From contig NZ_JAEUZA010000002.1 in assembly GCF_016798245.1 (NCBI RefSeq), forward strand, positions 310,001 through 374,000: a DNA stretch of 64,000 bases. Reading direction: 5' to 3'. The stretch comes from Alkalicoccobacillus gibsonii. Lineage in GTDB: Bacteria > Bacillota > Bacilli > Bacillales > Bacillaceae_D. The notes under the pieces were generated by a model, which saw only the letters and a program-made list of their open reading frames with translations, was not told the origin of the DNA and did not search any database. Shown one piece after another: positions 1 through 8,319 of this stretch; position 1 is the first letter of the stretch; every line of letters starts with the position of its first letter. A program made the position numbers and the translations under genes.

Positions 1-1119
1 TTGGCAGAAAAGCTTATGGAAGGTATCAAATCCTATAAAGAAGAGTACCAAGCTTATTTTGAAACAAACCAGTCAGAAGGCGACATCATGTTTGATTCAT
101 CTCCGCGTGTCATTTTAATTCCTGGTATTGGAATGGTGAACACAGGGAAGAGCCTTGCAAACGCAAAGGTAAGTGGAGCCCTTTATACACGTGCAATCTC
201 CGTTATGAAAGGAACAACAGCACTTGGTCAATTTGTATCATTAAATGAAGCGGAATCTTTCGGAATCGAGTACTGGCCACTTGAGTTGTATAAGCTATCT
301 CTTGCACCAGCCGAGGCTGAATTCTCGCGTAAGGTTGCCTTTGTAACAGGTGGAGCAGGTGGGATCGGAAGTGAAACATGCCGTCAGTACGTCAGTCAGG
401 GTGCACATGTAGTCATTGCTGATTTAAACCTGGAAGGGGCACAAAAGGTTGCTACTGAGATCAATGAAGAATACGGCGAGGGGAGAGCGCTTGCCATTAA
501 GATGGATGTAACAGATGAGGCAGCTATTGTATCTGCTTTTGCTGAGGTTGCCCGCACATATGGTGGACTAGATATGCTTGTTAATAATGCAGGCCTTGCG
601 ACATCGAGTCCATTTGATGAAACAAGCTTAAAGGAATGGAATTTGAATATGAATGTGCTTGGAACAGGTTATTTCCTCGTTTCTCGTGAAGCCTTTAAGC
701 TTATGAAGAAGCAATCCATCGGAGGAAGCATGGTCTTTATCGGATCGAAAAATTCGGTATATGCAGGGAAAAATGTGTCTGCGTACAGCTCGGTAAAAGC
801 GCTTGAAGCTCACTTAGCTCGCACGATTGCTGCAGAGGGTGGAGATTTTGGAATCCGTGTGAATACGGTATTGCCAGACGCAGTCTTACAAGGTTCAGCG
901 ATTTGGGGATCAGCATGGCGTGAGGAACGTGCCGCAGCATACGGCATTAAACCGGAAGAGCTTGAAGATCATTATAAGAAACGCACAACACTTGGTGTAA
1001 TGATTCTTCCAAAGGATATCGCGGATGCCATTCTGTTTTTATCTTCGTCCAAATCAGAAAAAACAACAGGCTGCATGATTACAGTAGATGGTGGAGTCCC
1101 TGCAGCATTTACAAGGTAA
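1..1119 (+). CDS. Bifunctional rhamnulose-1-phosphate aldolase / short-chain dehydrogenase, C-terminal part
   Basis: The frame is open from the first base, so the gene begins upstream of the window. About 370 residues remain, against roughly 690 for this family. The first 110 residues match the end of the class II aldolase half. A complete Rossmann SDR domain follows, with a TGGAGGIG nucleotide-binding motif near residue 116, an NNAG motif near 196 and an active-site YSSVK near 264. Established family role: the aldolase cleaves rhamnulose-1-phosphate to dihydroxyacetone phosphate and lactaldehyde, and the dehydrogenase half acts on lactaldehyde in the cytoplasm. Product lactate would suit the lutABC operon located downstream, but that link is inference. 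The gene ends just before repeat element A. Confidence 0.85.
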   Translation: MAEKLMEGIKSYKEEYQAYFETNQSEGDIMFDSSPRVILIPGIGMVNTGKSLANAKVSGALYTRAISVMKGTTALGQFVSLNEAESFGIEYWPLELYKLSLAPAEAEFSRKVAFVTGGAGGIGSETCRQYVSQGAHVVIADLNLEGAQKVATEINEEYGEGRALAIKMDVTDEAAIVSAFAEVARTYGGLDMLVNNAGLATSSPFDETSLKEWNLNMNVLGTGYFLVSREAFKLMKKQSIGGSMVFIGSKNSVYAGKNVSAYSSVKALEAHLARTIAAEGGDFGIRVNTVLPDAVLQGSAIWGSAWREERAAAYGIKPEELEDHYKKRTTLGVMILPKDIADAILFLSSSKSEKTTGCMITVDGGVPAAFTR

Positions 1120-1128
1120 TAAAAAAGA

Positions 1129-1398
1129 GTCTGAGATAAAACTAAAAATCAATAAGAAAATGGCGAATGATTCTACGATCGAATCATTCGCCATTCGTGT
1201 TTTCGGGTTTTTTGTAAGACGAGCGGAAGGAGAACCCGACACTCCTGCGGAAAAACACGTGTCTGAAGACTCAGCAGTGGTGGTCTTCCACGGATGAGGC
1301 TGAAGCCGTGTCCGCGGAAAGGGAGGGATTCTCCTGTAGCGGATATCATGCTCTGTTCGTGTTTTACTATCTATTTTAATGTTTTGTCCCACAGTCAC
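1129..1398 (+). repeat. Dispersed structured repeat, copy A
   Basis: This is the first of four related intergenic elements (others near 12781, 24512 and 39806). It opens with a perfect 14-bp stem (1160-1173 with 1181-1194, core GGCGAATGATTC) closing a 7-nt loop. It continues with GGAGAACCCGACACTCC near 1230 and ends with GGGATTCTCCTGTAGCGGAT near 1326-1345. GGAGAACCC can pair with GGGATTCTCC over a long distance, and GCGG with CCGC inside it. It sits between two convergent genes and may terminate both. Similar sequences are, from memory, common between genes of Bacillaceae. Confidence 0.85.
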
Positions 1399-1403
1399 TT
1401 ATC

Positions 1404-2267
1404 TTATGACAAAGAAGAAACCAGTTGTTTTAATGCTTCCTCAATGGGTGTTACAGGACGACCTAGAACTGCTTCAAAGTCACTTGTTTCTGTAGCTAGA
1501 CTGCCTACGCGAATGCTTTCTTGTATGCCAACAACAATCGGAATCGCAAAGTCAGGCACACCAGCTTGTTTCATTGCTTCTGCATACTCTTCATCGCTAA
1601 CCTGCTTAACGGTGATGTTTTTTCCAGTCACAGACTCTAAGTGCCCAACAAGTTCTTCCTGCGTATAAAGGGGACCAGAAAGCTCATATGTTGTAAACTC
1701 GTGCCCATCTTCCGTTAATACACGTGCAGCGGCCTCTGCATAATCTTGTTGCAGTGCCCAGCCAACTTTACCTGAACCAGCTGAAGTGATCCATGGTGCA
1801 CCTTGGAGCGCGGCTTTTATGCTGTCCGCTTCATTTTCTAAATACCAGTTGTTACGTAAGAAGGAATACGGAATTCCCGTTTCTTTAATTGCTTGTTCAG
1901 TCGCAACATGTGGCGGTGCCATCAAATTTTGACTGTCGGTTGCATCCGCTAAGCTTGTGTAAGCGATAAACGAAACACCAGCTTGTTTAGCAGCCTCAAC
2001 AGCTTGGGTGTGTTGCTTAATTCTTGTTTCATTGTCTCCATCTGCAGAGATAAGAAGCAGGCGTTCAACACCAGCAAAAGCTTTTTCAAGTGAAGAGGGG
2101 TCATTAAAGTCAGCTTGACGTACATCTATACCCAACTCTTTTAGGTCTGAGGCCTTTTCAGGATTACGAACACTGACTGCAAGTTCACTTGCAGGAATAC
2201 GAGTAAGTACGGATTGAACAATTTTAGAACCGAGACGACCAGTTGCTCCGGTGATTAGTGTTTTCAT
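1404..2267 (-). CDS. NmrA-type NAD(P)H:quinone oxidoreductase (QorB/YtfG-like)
   Basis: The 287-residue protein starts with the atypical-SDR nucleotide-binding motif GATGRLG at residues 7-13 and has the NmrA-like layout, with AYTSLADA near residue 105 in place of the classical YxxxK catalytic centre. Full length compares well with QorB, which reduces quinones with NADPH in the cytoplasm and is linked to electrophile or redox stress. It is transcribed divergently from an Rrf2 regulator. The shared 180-bp region holds CTTGTAA/TTACAAG operators, so that regulator probably controls it. The ATG has a good GGAGGCTTCTC site upstream (2269-2281). The substrate cannot be read from sequence. Confidence 0.85.
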   Translation of the reverse strand: MKTLITGATGRLGSKIVQSVLTRIPASELAVSVRNPEKASDLKELGIDVRQADFNDPSSLEKAFAGVERLLLISADGDNETRIKQHTQAVEAAKQAGVSFIAYTSLADATDSQNLMAPPHVATEQAIKETGIPYSFLRNNWYLENEADSIKAALQGAPWITSAGSGKVGWALQQDYAEAAARVLTEDGHEFTTYELSGPLYTQEELVGHLESVTGKNITVKQVSDEEYAEAMKQAGVPDFAIPIVVGIQESIRVGSLATETSDFEAVLGRPVTPIEEALKQLVSSLS

Positions 2268-2295
2268 ATGAGAAGCCTCCTAAGATTTAAATTAA

Positions 2296-2337
2296 CTTGT
2301 AACTGTTATTATTACATGTATTTATAATAGTTACAAG
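2296..2337. promoter_or_regulatory. Two overlapping Rrf2-type operators O1 and O2
   Basis: O1 is CTTGTAA (2296-2302), 9 bp, TTACATG (2312-2318). O2 is CATGTAT (2315-2321), 9 bp, TTACAAG (2331-2337). The two dyads share the centre TTACATGTAT, and the outer arms form a perfect 12-bp inverted repeat (TAACTTGTAACT at 2293-2304, complement at 2329-2340). They lie just upstream of the quinone oxidoreductase start. Binding by the neighbouring Rrf2 protein is inferred. Confidence 0.65.
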
Positions 2338-2412
2338 TTAGGTGTTTGTCAATAGAATTGAGTGGTCTATTCATAAGCCCACATATTGTTCGTCTTACCA
2401 ATCTGTACTATA

Positions 2413-2435
2413 CTTGTAATAGCATTTGTTACAAG
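2413..2435. promoter_or_regulatory. Rrf2-type operator O3
   Basis: A perfect dyad, CTTGTAA (2413-2419), 9 bp, TTACAAG (2429-2435). It has the same half-site and spacing as O1 and O2 and ends 15 bp before the chosen Rrf2 start codon. The position suits autorepression. Confidence 0.65.
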
Positions 2436-2450
2436 AATGGATGGTGCAAT

Positions 2451-2900
2451 ATGTCGATTAGTAGTCGATTTTCAGTAGGGATACATCTGTTATCTCTTTT
2501 AGATATAGATAAAGATCAACCAGAAATAAATACTTCTGAATTCTTAGCAGGAAGTGTGAATACGAATCCCGCCGTTGTTCGCAAAATTATGGGGATGCTC
2601 AGGAATGCTGGACTTGTGAAAACAAGACCGGGAAAAGCAGGAGCGGAGCTTGCAAAGGATTTGTCTGAAGTAACACTGCTTGACGTGTATAAGGCTGTAG
2701 AAGCTGTGAAAGAAAATCAATTGTTTAGTATTCATGATGATCCGAACCCAAAATGTATTGTCGGTCGAAACATACAGCATTCCATCGGTGAGCACTTTAA
2801 TGAGGCCCAGCAAGCCCTGGAGCGATCATTGGAAAAAACAACAGTGGACCAGGTTGTCCGCCAAATCGAGAAGGATGAGGCATCAGAAGAGCGTCACTGA
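2451..2900 (+). CDS. Rrf2 family transcriptional regulator (YwnA-like)
   Basis: The protein begins MSISSRFSVGIHLL, the classic start of Rrf2 regulators, with an N-terminal winged helix to about residue 65 and a helical dimerisation tail (149 residues). The frame stays open 35 codons upstream, but that stretch contains operator O3 and resembles no family member, so the ATG at 2451 is chosen. Only one cysteine lies in the usual sensor region (NPKC near residue 101) rather than the three that bind an iron-sulfur cluster in NsrR or IscR. This suggests a YwnA-like thiol or redox sensor. Divergent gene order and shared operators point to control of the quinone oxidoreductase and itself. Confidence 0.85.
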   Translation: MSISSRFSVGIHLLSLLDIDKDQPEINTSEFLAGSVNTNPAVVRKIMGMLRNAGLVKTRPGKAGAELAKDLSEVTLLDVYKAVEAVKENQLFSIHDDPNPKCIVGRNIQHSIGEHFNEAQQALERSLEKTTVDQVVRQIEKDEASEERH

Positions 2901-2944
2901 TCATCTTGTTGTTTCTAACCTCGTGCGTTATCATTAAGGTCTTA

Positions 2945-2955
2945 AGGTCAGATCA
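2945..2955. promoter_or_regulatory. Possible LutR site upstream of lutR
   Basis: AGGTCAGATCA is a one-sided match to the TGGTCAGACCA palindrome found before lutA, and to the FadR-subfamily consensus TNGTNNNACNA. It lies 14 bp before the lutR start, where it could mediate autoregulation. Two changes from the lutA site make it weaker. Confidence 0.4.
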
Positions 2956-2968
2956 TTGGAGTGAGCAC

Positions 2969-3694
2969 ATGCTTGAAGATCAGATTCATCAAGTGAAAAA
3001 AACAACGATGTCTCAAAATATTGTTCAACAGCTGATGGAATTAATTATAAATGGGACGATTCCGCCTGGTGGGAAGCTGCCAAGTGAAAGAAAGCTTATG
3101 GAAATGTTTGGTGTTGGAAGAAGCACATTAAGAGAAGCCATTCGTGCCTTAGCAGCACTTGGGCTAATTGACGTGCGTGTGCCAGAGGGTACCTTTGTAG
3201 CAGAAAGCTTTGGTGACTTTTTTACAAAGCATCTCGAGCTTATGTCAAAAATAAGCTTTGATAACATTCTTGAGCTTGTAGAAGCAAGAGTGGGAGTTGA
3301 AGTCATTCTTGCTGAAATGGCAGCGAAAAAGTCAACAGATGAAGATCATGTGCGACTTGATGATGTCGTTAAGCGGATGCAACGTGCGAGCAACCATGAT
3401 ACGTTCCTGGAGCTTGATCTAGAGTTTCATCGATTGATCGCAGAAATGGCGAGAAACTCCTTTCTAACAGAGGTTCTTCAAATATCAAGTGTAGTAACAA
3501 AGGTCTGGATGGCAAAGGTAATCGAAGGCTATTCGATCCAACAAAAGCTAATGGATCAGCACCTCGCAGTGGCACAAGCCATAAAAGAAAAAAATACCGA
3601 AAAAGCAAAAGAAGCGATGTCGATTCACTTAGACACGATCAACCAGCTTCTCGTTGAATATAAACAAAAAAATGGAGAGGTCTCAGTCGACTAA
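2969..3694 (+). CDS. lutR: GntR/FadR family regulator of lactate utilisation
   Basis: The 241-residue protein has an N-terminal winged helix (PPGGKLPSERKLMEMFGVGR, then STLREAIRAL) and a C-terminal all-helical FCD effector domain with the metal or ligand residues of FadR-type regulators (for example EFHRLIAEMARN near residue 152). The ATG at 2969 is preferred to an upstream frame extension of 21 codons that lacks homology. In Bacillus, LutR represses lutABC and is relieved by lactate. Here it points head-on at lutC, and a TGGTCAGACCA palindrome sits in the lutA leader. Assignment rests on family resemblance plus context. Confidence 0.82.
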   Translation: MLEDQIHQVKKTTMSQNIVQQLMELIINGTIPPGGKLPSERKLMEMFGVGRSTLREAIRALAALGLIDVRVPEGTFVAESFGDFFTKHLELMSKISFDNILELVEARVGVEVILAEMAAKKSTDEDHVRLDDVVKRMQRASNHDTFLELDLEFHRLIAEMARNSFLTEVLQISSVVTKVWMAKVIEGYSIQQKLMDQHLAVAQAIKEKNTEKAKEAMSIHLDTINQLLVEYKQKNGEVSVD

Positions 3695-3718
3695 CTGAGT
3701 CTCTCCGTTTTGTTTTAT
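3674..3718 (+). terminator. Rho-independent terminator of lutR
   Basis: GGAGAGGTCTCAGT (3674-3687) pairs with ACTGAGTCTCTCC (3694-3706) and is followed by GTTTTGTTTTATTT. The stem overlaps the last codons of lutR and faces the convergent lutC end. Confidence 0.75.
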
Positions 3719-4428
3719 TTATCTTCAACAAGAATATAGCAAGCGCGAACGGGTCCATGAACTCCAACAACTAAATTCATCTCAATATCAGCACTGTTAC
3801 TAGGTCCAGAAACAAAGTTCACACAGGAGGGAATCGCTTCTCCCGCTTCAACCTTTTGATGAAGCATCCGAGTTGCTTGGCTAATACGAGGCACAAGTGA
3901 GCTTTTAGGAATGATAGCAATAAATGATTTGGGAAGGAAGCTGACAGATCGCCCCTTCCCGGAATCGTGGAGTAATGTAACGGTTCCAGACTCAGCAAGC
4001 GTCATATCAGAAAACGTTATGCCAACGTCCGCATGTTCTGCAAAGGTGATATTTCCTTGTTCATCTTGCGTTTCCCACGCACGAACATGATGGCCTTTCT
4101 CTTTGTGCAACGCAAAGTAGGAATCAAGACCATACTCGGTAAAGCGGGGATCCTGCCAGTGAATAATGGATGAAGCCTCGTAATCGTTTAGGACTTTATC
4201 AAGAGTAGTTGAAAGTGTATCAAGAGTGGTTTCCTCCACCTGAGTATGAATGGCGAGACATCGGTCTTTAAGCTGTGCCACAAGCTCATCCTGGCTGGCA
4301 TCCGTCGACACGTCCCACTGAGGGCGTTTTTTCCACGTTGGACGCTCGACTGCTTTTTTTCGCGGGCGACCGAGGTTTTTGGCAATCTCATTTAAAAACA
4401 TCTCTTGATTGGTTTCTTTAGTTGTCAT
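3715..4428 (-). CDS. lutC: Lactate utilisation protein C
   Basis: This 237-residue cytoplasmic protein has the single LUD (DUF162) domain, with the signatures [16 protein letters not shown] near residue 130 and [12 protein letters not shown] near 204. Its start overlaps the end of lutB by 11 bases, indicating translational coupling, and a perfect AGGAGGTG site precedes the ATG. LutABC together oxidise L-lactate to pyruvate in a flavin-independent, iron-sulfur dependent way (established in B. subtilis). LutC is required but its exact role is unsettled. Length and order match the B. subtilis operon. Confidence 0.92.
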   Translation of the reverse strand: MTTKETNQEMFLNEIAKNLGRPRKKAVERPTWKKRPQWDVSTDASQDELVAQLKDRCLAIHTQVEETTLDTLSTTLDKVLNDYEASSIIHWQDPRFTEYGLDSYFALHKEKGHHVRAWETQDEQGNITFAEHADVGITFSDMTLAESGTVTLLHDSGKGRSVSFLPKSFIAIIPKSSLVPRISQATRMLHQKVEAGEAIPSCVNFVSGPSNSADIEMNLVVGVHGPVRACYILVEDK

Positions 4429-5851
4429 GCGCTACACCTCCTTTTTCTTTCTTAAACCAGCTTCGGAAGGACTCGTTAGCGGGTGTTGGGAAGTCACGGA
4501 TGTCTGTCCATGGTTTCATTGGACCTGGCCCCCGAACGATTTTCCCATTCTTTACGAGTGGCTTCATGAGCTTTGGAGCAAGCTTTGTACCCGTACGTAA
4601 CAGATTTGAGTTGCTCATCGCCATACCAAAGCCTTTCATCGCAAGCTTTTCACCCCAAGTACTTAATTTTTCGTCCTCAACAATCTTCCGACGATGCTCG
4701 ATTAAAAGTGAGTGGAGTGGAATCTTCACTGGACATGCATCCGTACAGGCAGCACAAAGGCTTGAAGCAAATGGAAGCTCCTTATGATCATCGTATCCTC
4801 CAAGTAGTGGGGAGAGCACCGCACCGATTGGGCCTGGATAAATGGATCCATACGAGTGTCCACCAATGTGCCGATAGATCGGGCACACATTAATACAGGC
4901 TGCGCAACGAATACATTGCAAGACCGATTGAAACTCTGTTCCTAAAATAGAAGAACGGCCATTGTCGACTACGACCAAATGAAACTCTTCTGGTCCGTCT
5001 GTTTCTCCATCGCGCCTTGGGCCAGTGAGACCTGTAACGTAGCTTGTCAGGTTTTGACCAACTGCACTACGGCAGAGCATAGTTACCATCACATCAAGCT
5101 CTTCCCATGTAGGAACAATTCGCTCCATTCCCATTACAGCAATTTGCGTGTTCGGCAAATCTGCGGTTAGATGTGCATTTCCTTCATTTGTGACTAAAGC
5201 GATAGAACCTGACTCAGCAACTGCGAAATTACAGCCAGTGATTCCAAGATCAGCTGTTAAAAATTCCTGGCGTAGCTGTTCTCTTGCAAACAATGCTAAC
5301 TCTTCGGGCTTAGACGTTCCTCTATATTGACGTTTTGTATCAAACGTATCGCGAATTTGATCGCGGTTTTTATGAAGAGCAGGTGCCACAATGTGAGACG
5401 GAGGATCGTGATCATCAAGCTGAAGGATATACTCACCTAGATCAGACTCAATCACCTCACAGCCAATCGATTCTAAAGCATGATTCATCCCAATTTCTTC
5501 GGTAACCATTGATTTTGATTTGATAATCTTTTTGGCTTCTTTTTTCTGTGCTACATCTTTGATATAGTCATTTGCTTCTTGAGCGGTTTGTGCAAAGAAA
5601 ATATTTCCACCGCTTTTCTCTACATTGGTCGCAAGCTGTTCTAAATAATAATCTAGGTTTTCAAGCGTATGCTGGCGGATTTCCTCTGCCTGCTCCCGCC
5701 AATCCTCCCAATTGCCTAGCTGATCAGAAGAACGTGTTTTTGCATTTTTTAAACGCTCTTGTGCCGAAACAACAGACCCTCTCATAAATGAATCATCAAG
5801 CCCCTTATTTACCCGGTCAAAAAACGGTTTGTCTCCGATTTTCATTGGCAT
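4418..5851 (-). CDS. lutB: Lactate utilisation iron-sulfur protein B
   Basis: The 477-residue protein has an N-terminal LUD domain ([19 protein letters not shown] near residue 202) and a C-terminal ferredoxin-like part with two cluster motifs: [12 protein letters not shown] from residue 313 and CAACTDACP from residue 365. These bind [4Fe-4S] clusters that carry electrons from lactate oxidation. A strong AAGGAGG site precedes the ATG. It is the middle gene of the lutA-lutB-lutC operon, 13 bp after lutA and overlapping lutC. No LutP permease is seen in the window, so lactate entry must be encoded elsewhere. Confidence 0.93.
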   Translation of the reverse strand: MPMKIGDKPFFDRVNKGLDDSFMRGSVVSAQERLKNAKTRSSDQLGNWEDWREQAEEIRQHTLENLDYYLEQLATNVEKSGGNIFFAQTAQEANDYIKDVAQKKEAKKIIKSKSMVTEEIGMNHALESIGCEVIESDLGEYILQLDDHDPPSHIVAPALHKNRDQIRDTFDTKRQYRGTSKPEELALFAREQLRQEFLTADLGITGCNFAVAESGSIALVTNEGNAHLTADLPNTQIAVMGMERIVPTWEELDVMVTMLCRSAVGQNLTSYVTGLTGPRRDGETDGPEEFHLVVVDNGRSSILGTEFQSVLQCIRCAACINVCPIYRHIGGHSYGSIYPGPIGAVLSPLLGGYDDHKELPFASSLCAACTDACPVKIPLHSLLIEHRRKIVEDEKLSTWGEKLAMKGFGMAMSNSNLLRTGTKLAPKLMKPLVKNGKIVRGPGPMKPWTDIRDFPTPANESFRSWFKKEKGGVAHDN

Positions 5852-5864
5852 GTCGGTATCCTCC

Positions 5865-6590
5865 TTACACCTTTTGTTGATTTAAAATTTCAGCAATATG
5901 CTTTACTTGAACAGGTTTCCCGAGTCGCTCAAGCCGACCACTAATATTCATCAGACATCCACAATCGGCCCCAATCAACACATTTGAACCCGTTTCTTCA
6001 ATATGAGCAATCTTCTCATCAACCATTTGCTCTGAAATCGGTTTCATTTTTACGGAGAATGTTCCTCCAAACCCACAACAGGTTTCTCTACCAGGGAGCT
6101 CCGTATAATCAAGTCCCTCCACCTGCTTGAGGAGCTTCATAGGAGCGTCCTTTACACCGAGTAATCTCGTCATATGGCACGAAGAATGAAATGTAGCCTT
6201 AGCTTCACATGCTGCTCCAACGCCCTCAACCCCAAGCACATCTACTAGAAACTGAGTGAATTCATATGTTTTAGCTGCAAGTTCTTCGGCGCGTTTTAAC
6301 CAGACGCCAGAGTCATCCTTAAAGAGATGTGGATATTCATGGAGCATCGCAGCACAGGAACCAGAAGGCGCCACAACATATTCAGAGTGTTCAAATGCAC
6401 GAATCATTTTTTTAGCAACTTCCTTTGTTTCCTTATGATACCCACTGTTAAAAGCAGGCTGCCCACAACAGGTTTGACTTGCAGGGAAGTCTACGGTGCA
6501 CCGTAGTCGCTCCAGCACCTCAACCACGTCTTTCCCGACGTTTGGATAAAATACATCTGCCAAACACGTAATGAATAACGATACCTTCAA
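5865..6590 (-). CDS. lutA: Lactate utilisation protein A
   Basis: The protein consists of two cysteine-rich CCG domains ([11 protein letters not shown] near residue 42 and [11 protein letters not shown] near 174 from the chosen start), the heterodisulfide-reductase-like fold of the GlcF/LutA family. An in-frame ATG lies at 6605, but nothing resembling a ribosome site precedes it. The TTG at 6590 follows GGGAGTGA by 8 bases, and its product (LKVSLF) lines up with the known start of B. subtilis LutA. It is the first gene of the lutABC operon; the product works with LutB and LutC in L-lactate oxidation to pyruvate. Confidence 0.9.
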   Translation of the reverse strand: MKVSLFITCLADVFYPNVGKDVVEVLERLRCTVDFPASQTCCGQPAFNSGYHKETKEVAKKMIRAFEHSEYVVAPSGSCAAMLHEYPHLFKDDSGVWLKRAEELAAKTYEFTQFLVDVLGVEGVGAACEAKATFHSSCHMTRLLGVKDAPMKLLKQVEGLDYTELPGRETCCGFGGTFSVKMKPISEQMVDEKIAHIEETGSNVLIGADCGCLMNISGRLERLGKPVQVKHIAEILNQQKV

Positions 6591-6613
6591 GCCGCTCACT
6601 CCCATTTTGTCAT

Positions 6614-6669
6614 ATGGTCAGACCATTAAATGTTGATTTCATTATAAACCGGGCGGGAGGGGAGTTCAA
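6614..6669 (-). promoter_or_regulatory. lutABC promoter with LutR operator
   Basis: On the minus strand, TTGAAC (6664-6669), a 17-bp spacer and TATAAT (6641-6646) form a near-consensus sigma-A promoter. The perfect 13-bp palindrome ATGGTC-A-GACCAT (6614-6626) lies just after the predicted start point, where a bound repressor would block transcription. The palindrome fits the FadR/GntR consensus TNGTNNNACNA. Confidence 0.75.
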
Positions 6670-6695
6670 TAGATAAATAGGGAGGGGGTGAGGAA

Positions 6696-6794
6696 TTGAA
6701 ACGTTAACCGCGTAAAGTGAAACGATAGACCCTAAGGTGAAACGTTAACCTCACAAAGTGAAACGATAGAGCCCAAAGTAAAACGTTAACCCCC
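6696..6794 (+). repeat. Tandem array of alternating 21- and 20-bp units
   Basis: Five units each begin (G/T)TGAAACG or GTAAAACG: 6696-6716 (21), 6717-6736 (20), 6737-6757 (21), 6758-6777 (20) and a partial at 6778-6794. Odd units continue ACGTTAAC and even units ACGATAGA, giving a 41-bp super-period. The same design recurs at 60411-60513. No reading frame runs through it convincingly. Confidence 0.8.
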
Positions 6795-7000
6795 TTTACT
6801 CAAAACCCCAACGCTCACGCCCCATCGATCATCACCGACAAAAATCTGCCTGTTCCTCTCCACGTCACCTTTACAACAAACATCCTTGCTTAACATTCTA
6901 CATGCTTTTCCTACTGACTTTAAAAATACTTTATCTTCCATTCATAGATGCTTAATGATCGGAACGTAGCATAGGAGCTAGTAAGCCAATCAAACATTTC
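6795..7000. other. Intergenic stretch without a recognised gene
   Basis: Between the tandem array and the ribosome site of the next gene I see no open frame with a ribosome site. It must hold the promoter of the ugp-like operon, but no convincing -35/-10 pair or known operator was recognised. A PhoP-like hexamer pair (TTTACA 6870, TTAACA 6890) has the wrong spacing. Confidence 0.5.
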
Positions 7001-7014
7001 TAGGAGGCAGATAC

Positions 7015-8298
7015 ATGAAAACGTACTGGACGATAGGGAGCACGGCAGCGATTGCTTTACTTATGATGACAGGGTGTGGATCAACTCCTTCCTCAGATAC
7101 TGTAAGTGGAGCCACTCCGGATGAGCCTGTAGAACTTACATATTGGTACGCATGGGGAGACAAGATTGGAGAGAACAATGAAAATCTAGTGGCTCAGTTT
7201 AACGAAGAGCATCCTACCATTCAAGTAACGGCAGAGTTTCAAGGTACATATGATGAGCTTCATGCAAAAACACAGGCAGCCTTTGCAGCGAAGGATGCAC
7301 CAGAGGTCACACAGAATGAAATTGCTTCGGTTGAGACCTTTGCCAAAAATGGGATGACGCAGAGCTTGCAGCCTTTTATTGATGCAGATGGGCTTGATAT
7401 AGAGGATTTTAATGAAGGGTTGATGGGGAACTCGTATGTGGAGGATGAGATCTATGCGCTTCCGTATCTCCGCAGTACACCCATCCTATATTTGAACACA
7501 ACGATTCTCGAGGAAAAGGGTCTTGATCCTGCTGGTCCAAAGACATGGGATGAGTTTAAGGAATATGCGGCTGTTTTGTCTGAGGATGGGACGATGAAGG
7601 GTGCAACAATGCCGATTGATATTTGGTTCTACGAAGCCTTTGTGACACAAGCTGGTGGAACCATGATTGATGAGGACGGTCAGCCTGCATTTAATAGTGA
7701 GGCAGGAGCGGAAGCCATTGATTTTATAAGTGCGATGTATGAAGAAGGCTCCATTAAGGTTCCTACTGGAGATGTTGCAGGAGATACAGCGAAGCAGGAT
7801 TTTGTAAATGGAAAGTCGGGAATGATGCTCAGCTCAACAGCTGACCTTACGTATTTAATGACAAATGCTAAAGAACAGGGATATGAGGTGGATACAGCCT
7901 TTATGCCTGAAAACAAGCAGTTCGGGGTTCCGACGGGCGGAGCGAATCTTGTCATGACAGCTGGCTTGGACGAGGTAAAACAAGAGGCCGCTTGGACATT
8001 TATTAAATGGATGACTGATACCGACCAAACTGCGTATGCAAGTGAATTTACAGGTTATTTGCCAAGTAGACACTCTGCATCTGAAACAGAGGCGATGCAG
8101 AAGGTGTACGATGAAGTTCCTCAATATAAAACAGCGGTTGATCAGCTTGAATATGCGCATGAACGTCCAATGGTAGAAGGCTATCCCGAAGTCGTAAATG
8201 CATTAGTAGAGGAAATCACACGAGCGGTCCTACAGGATGGCACAAGTCAGGATGCCTTAGATAATGCAGAAAAACGCGCGGAAGCAGTCTTGAAATAA
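7015..8298 (+). CDS. ABC transporter sugar / glycerol-3-phosphate binding lipoprotein
   Basis: A 427-residue extracellular solute-binding protein of the family 1 (MalE/UgpB) type. The signal peptide ends in a lipobox (MMTGC, cysteine near residue 21), so it is anchored on the outer face of the membrane. The start of the mature domain, ELTYWYAWG, is typical of the family, and an AGGAGG site precedes the ATG. It opens a five-gene operon: binding protein, ATPase, two permeases and a glycerophosphodiester phosphodiesterase. That last gene makes glycerol-3-phosphate or its diesters the best substrate guess (UgpB role), though sugars cannot be excluded. Confidence 0.82.
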   Translation: MKTYWTIGSTAAIALLMMTGCGSTPSSDTVSGATPDEPVELTYWYAWGDKIGENNENLVAQFNEEHPTIQVTAEFQGTYDELHAKTQAAFAAKDAPEVTQNEIASVETFAKNGMTQSLQPFIDADGLDIEDFNEGLMGNSYVEDEIYALPYLRSTPILYLNTTILEEKGLDPAGPKTWDEFKEYAAVLSEDGTMKGATMPIDIWFYEAFVTQAGGTMIDEDGQPAFNSEAGAEAIDFISAMYEEGSIKVPTGDVAGDTAKQDFVNGKSGMMLSSTADLTYLMTNAKEQGYEVDTAFMPENKQFGVPTGGANLVMTAGLDEVKQEAAWTFIKWMTDTDQTAYASEFTGYLPSRHSASETEAMQKVYDEVPQYKTAVDQLEYAHERPMVEGYPEVVNALVEEITRAVLQDGTSQDALDNAEKRAEAVLK

Positions 8299-8319
8299 TT
8301 AAGGAAGGGAGAGGGGACT

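Noticed and set aside
1088-1297. Plus-strand frame of 69 codons across repeat A
   Set aside because: It crosses the terminator-like stem and the end of the preceding gene and has no counterpart in copies B-D.
6696-6794. CRISPR-like appearance of short regularly spaced repeats
   Set aside because: Units are contiguous, only 20-21 bp, without unique spacers, and no cas genes are present.
6870-6895. PhoP box before the ugp-like operon
   Set aside because: TTTACA and TTAACA are 20 bp apart rather than in an 11-bp series, and further repeats are absent.
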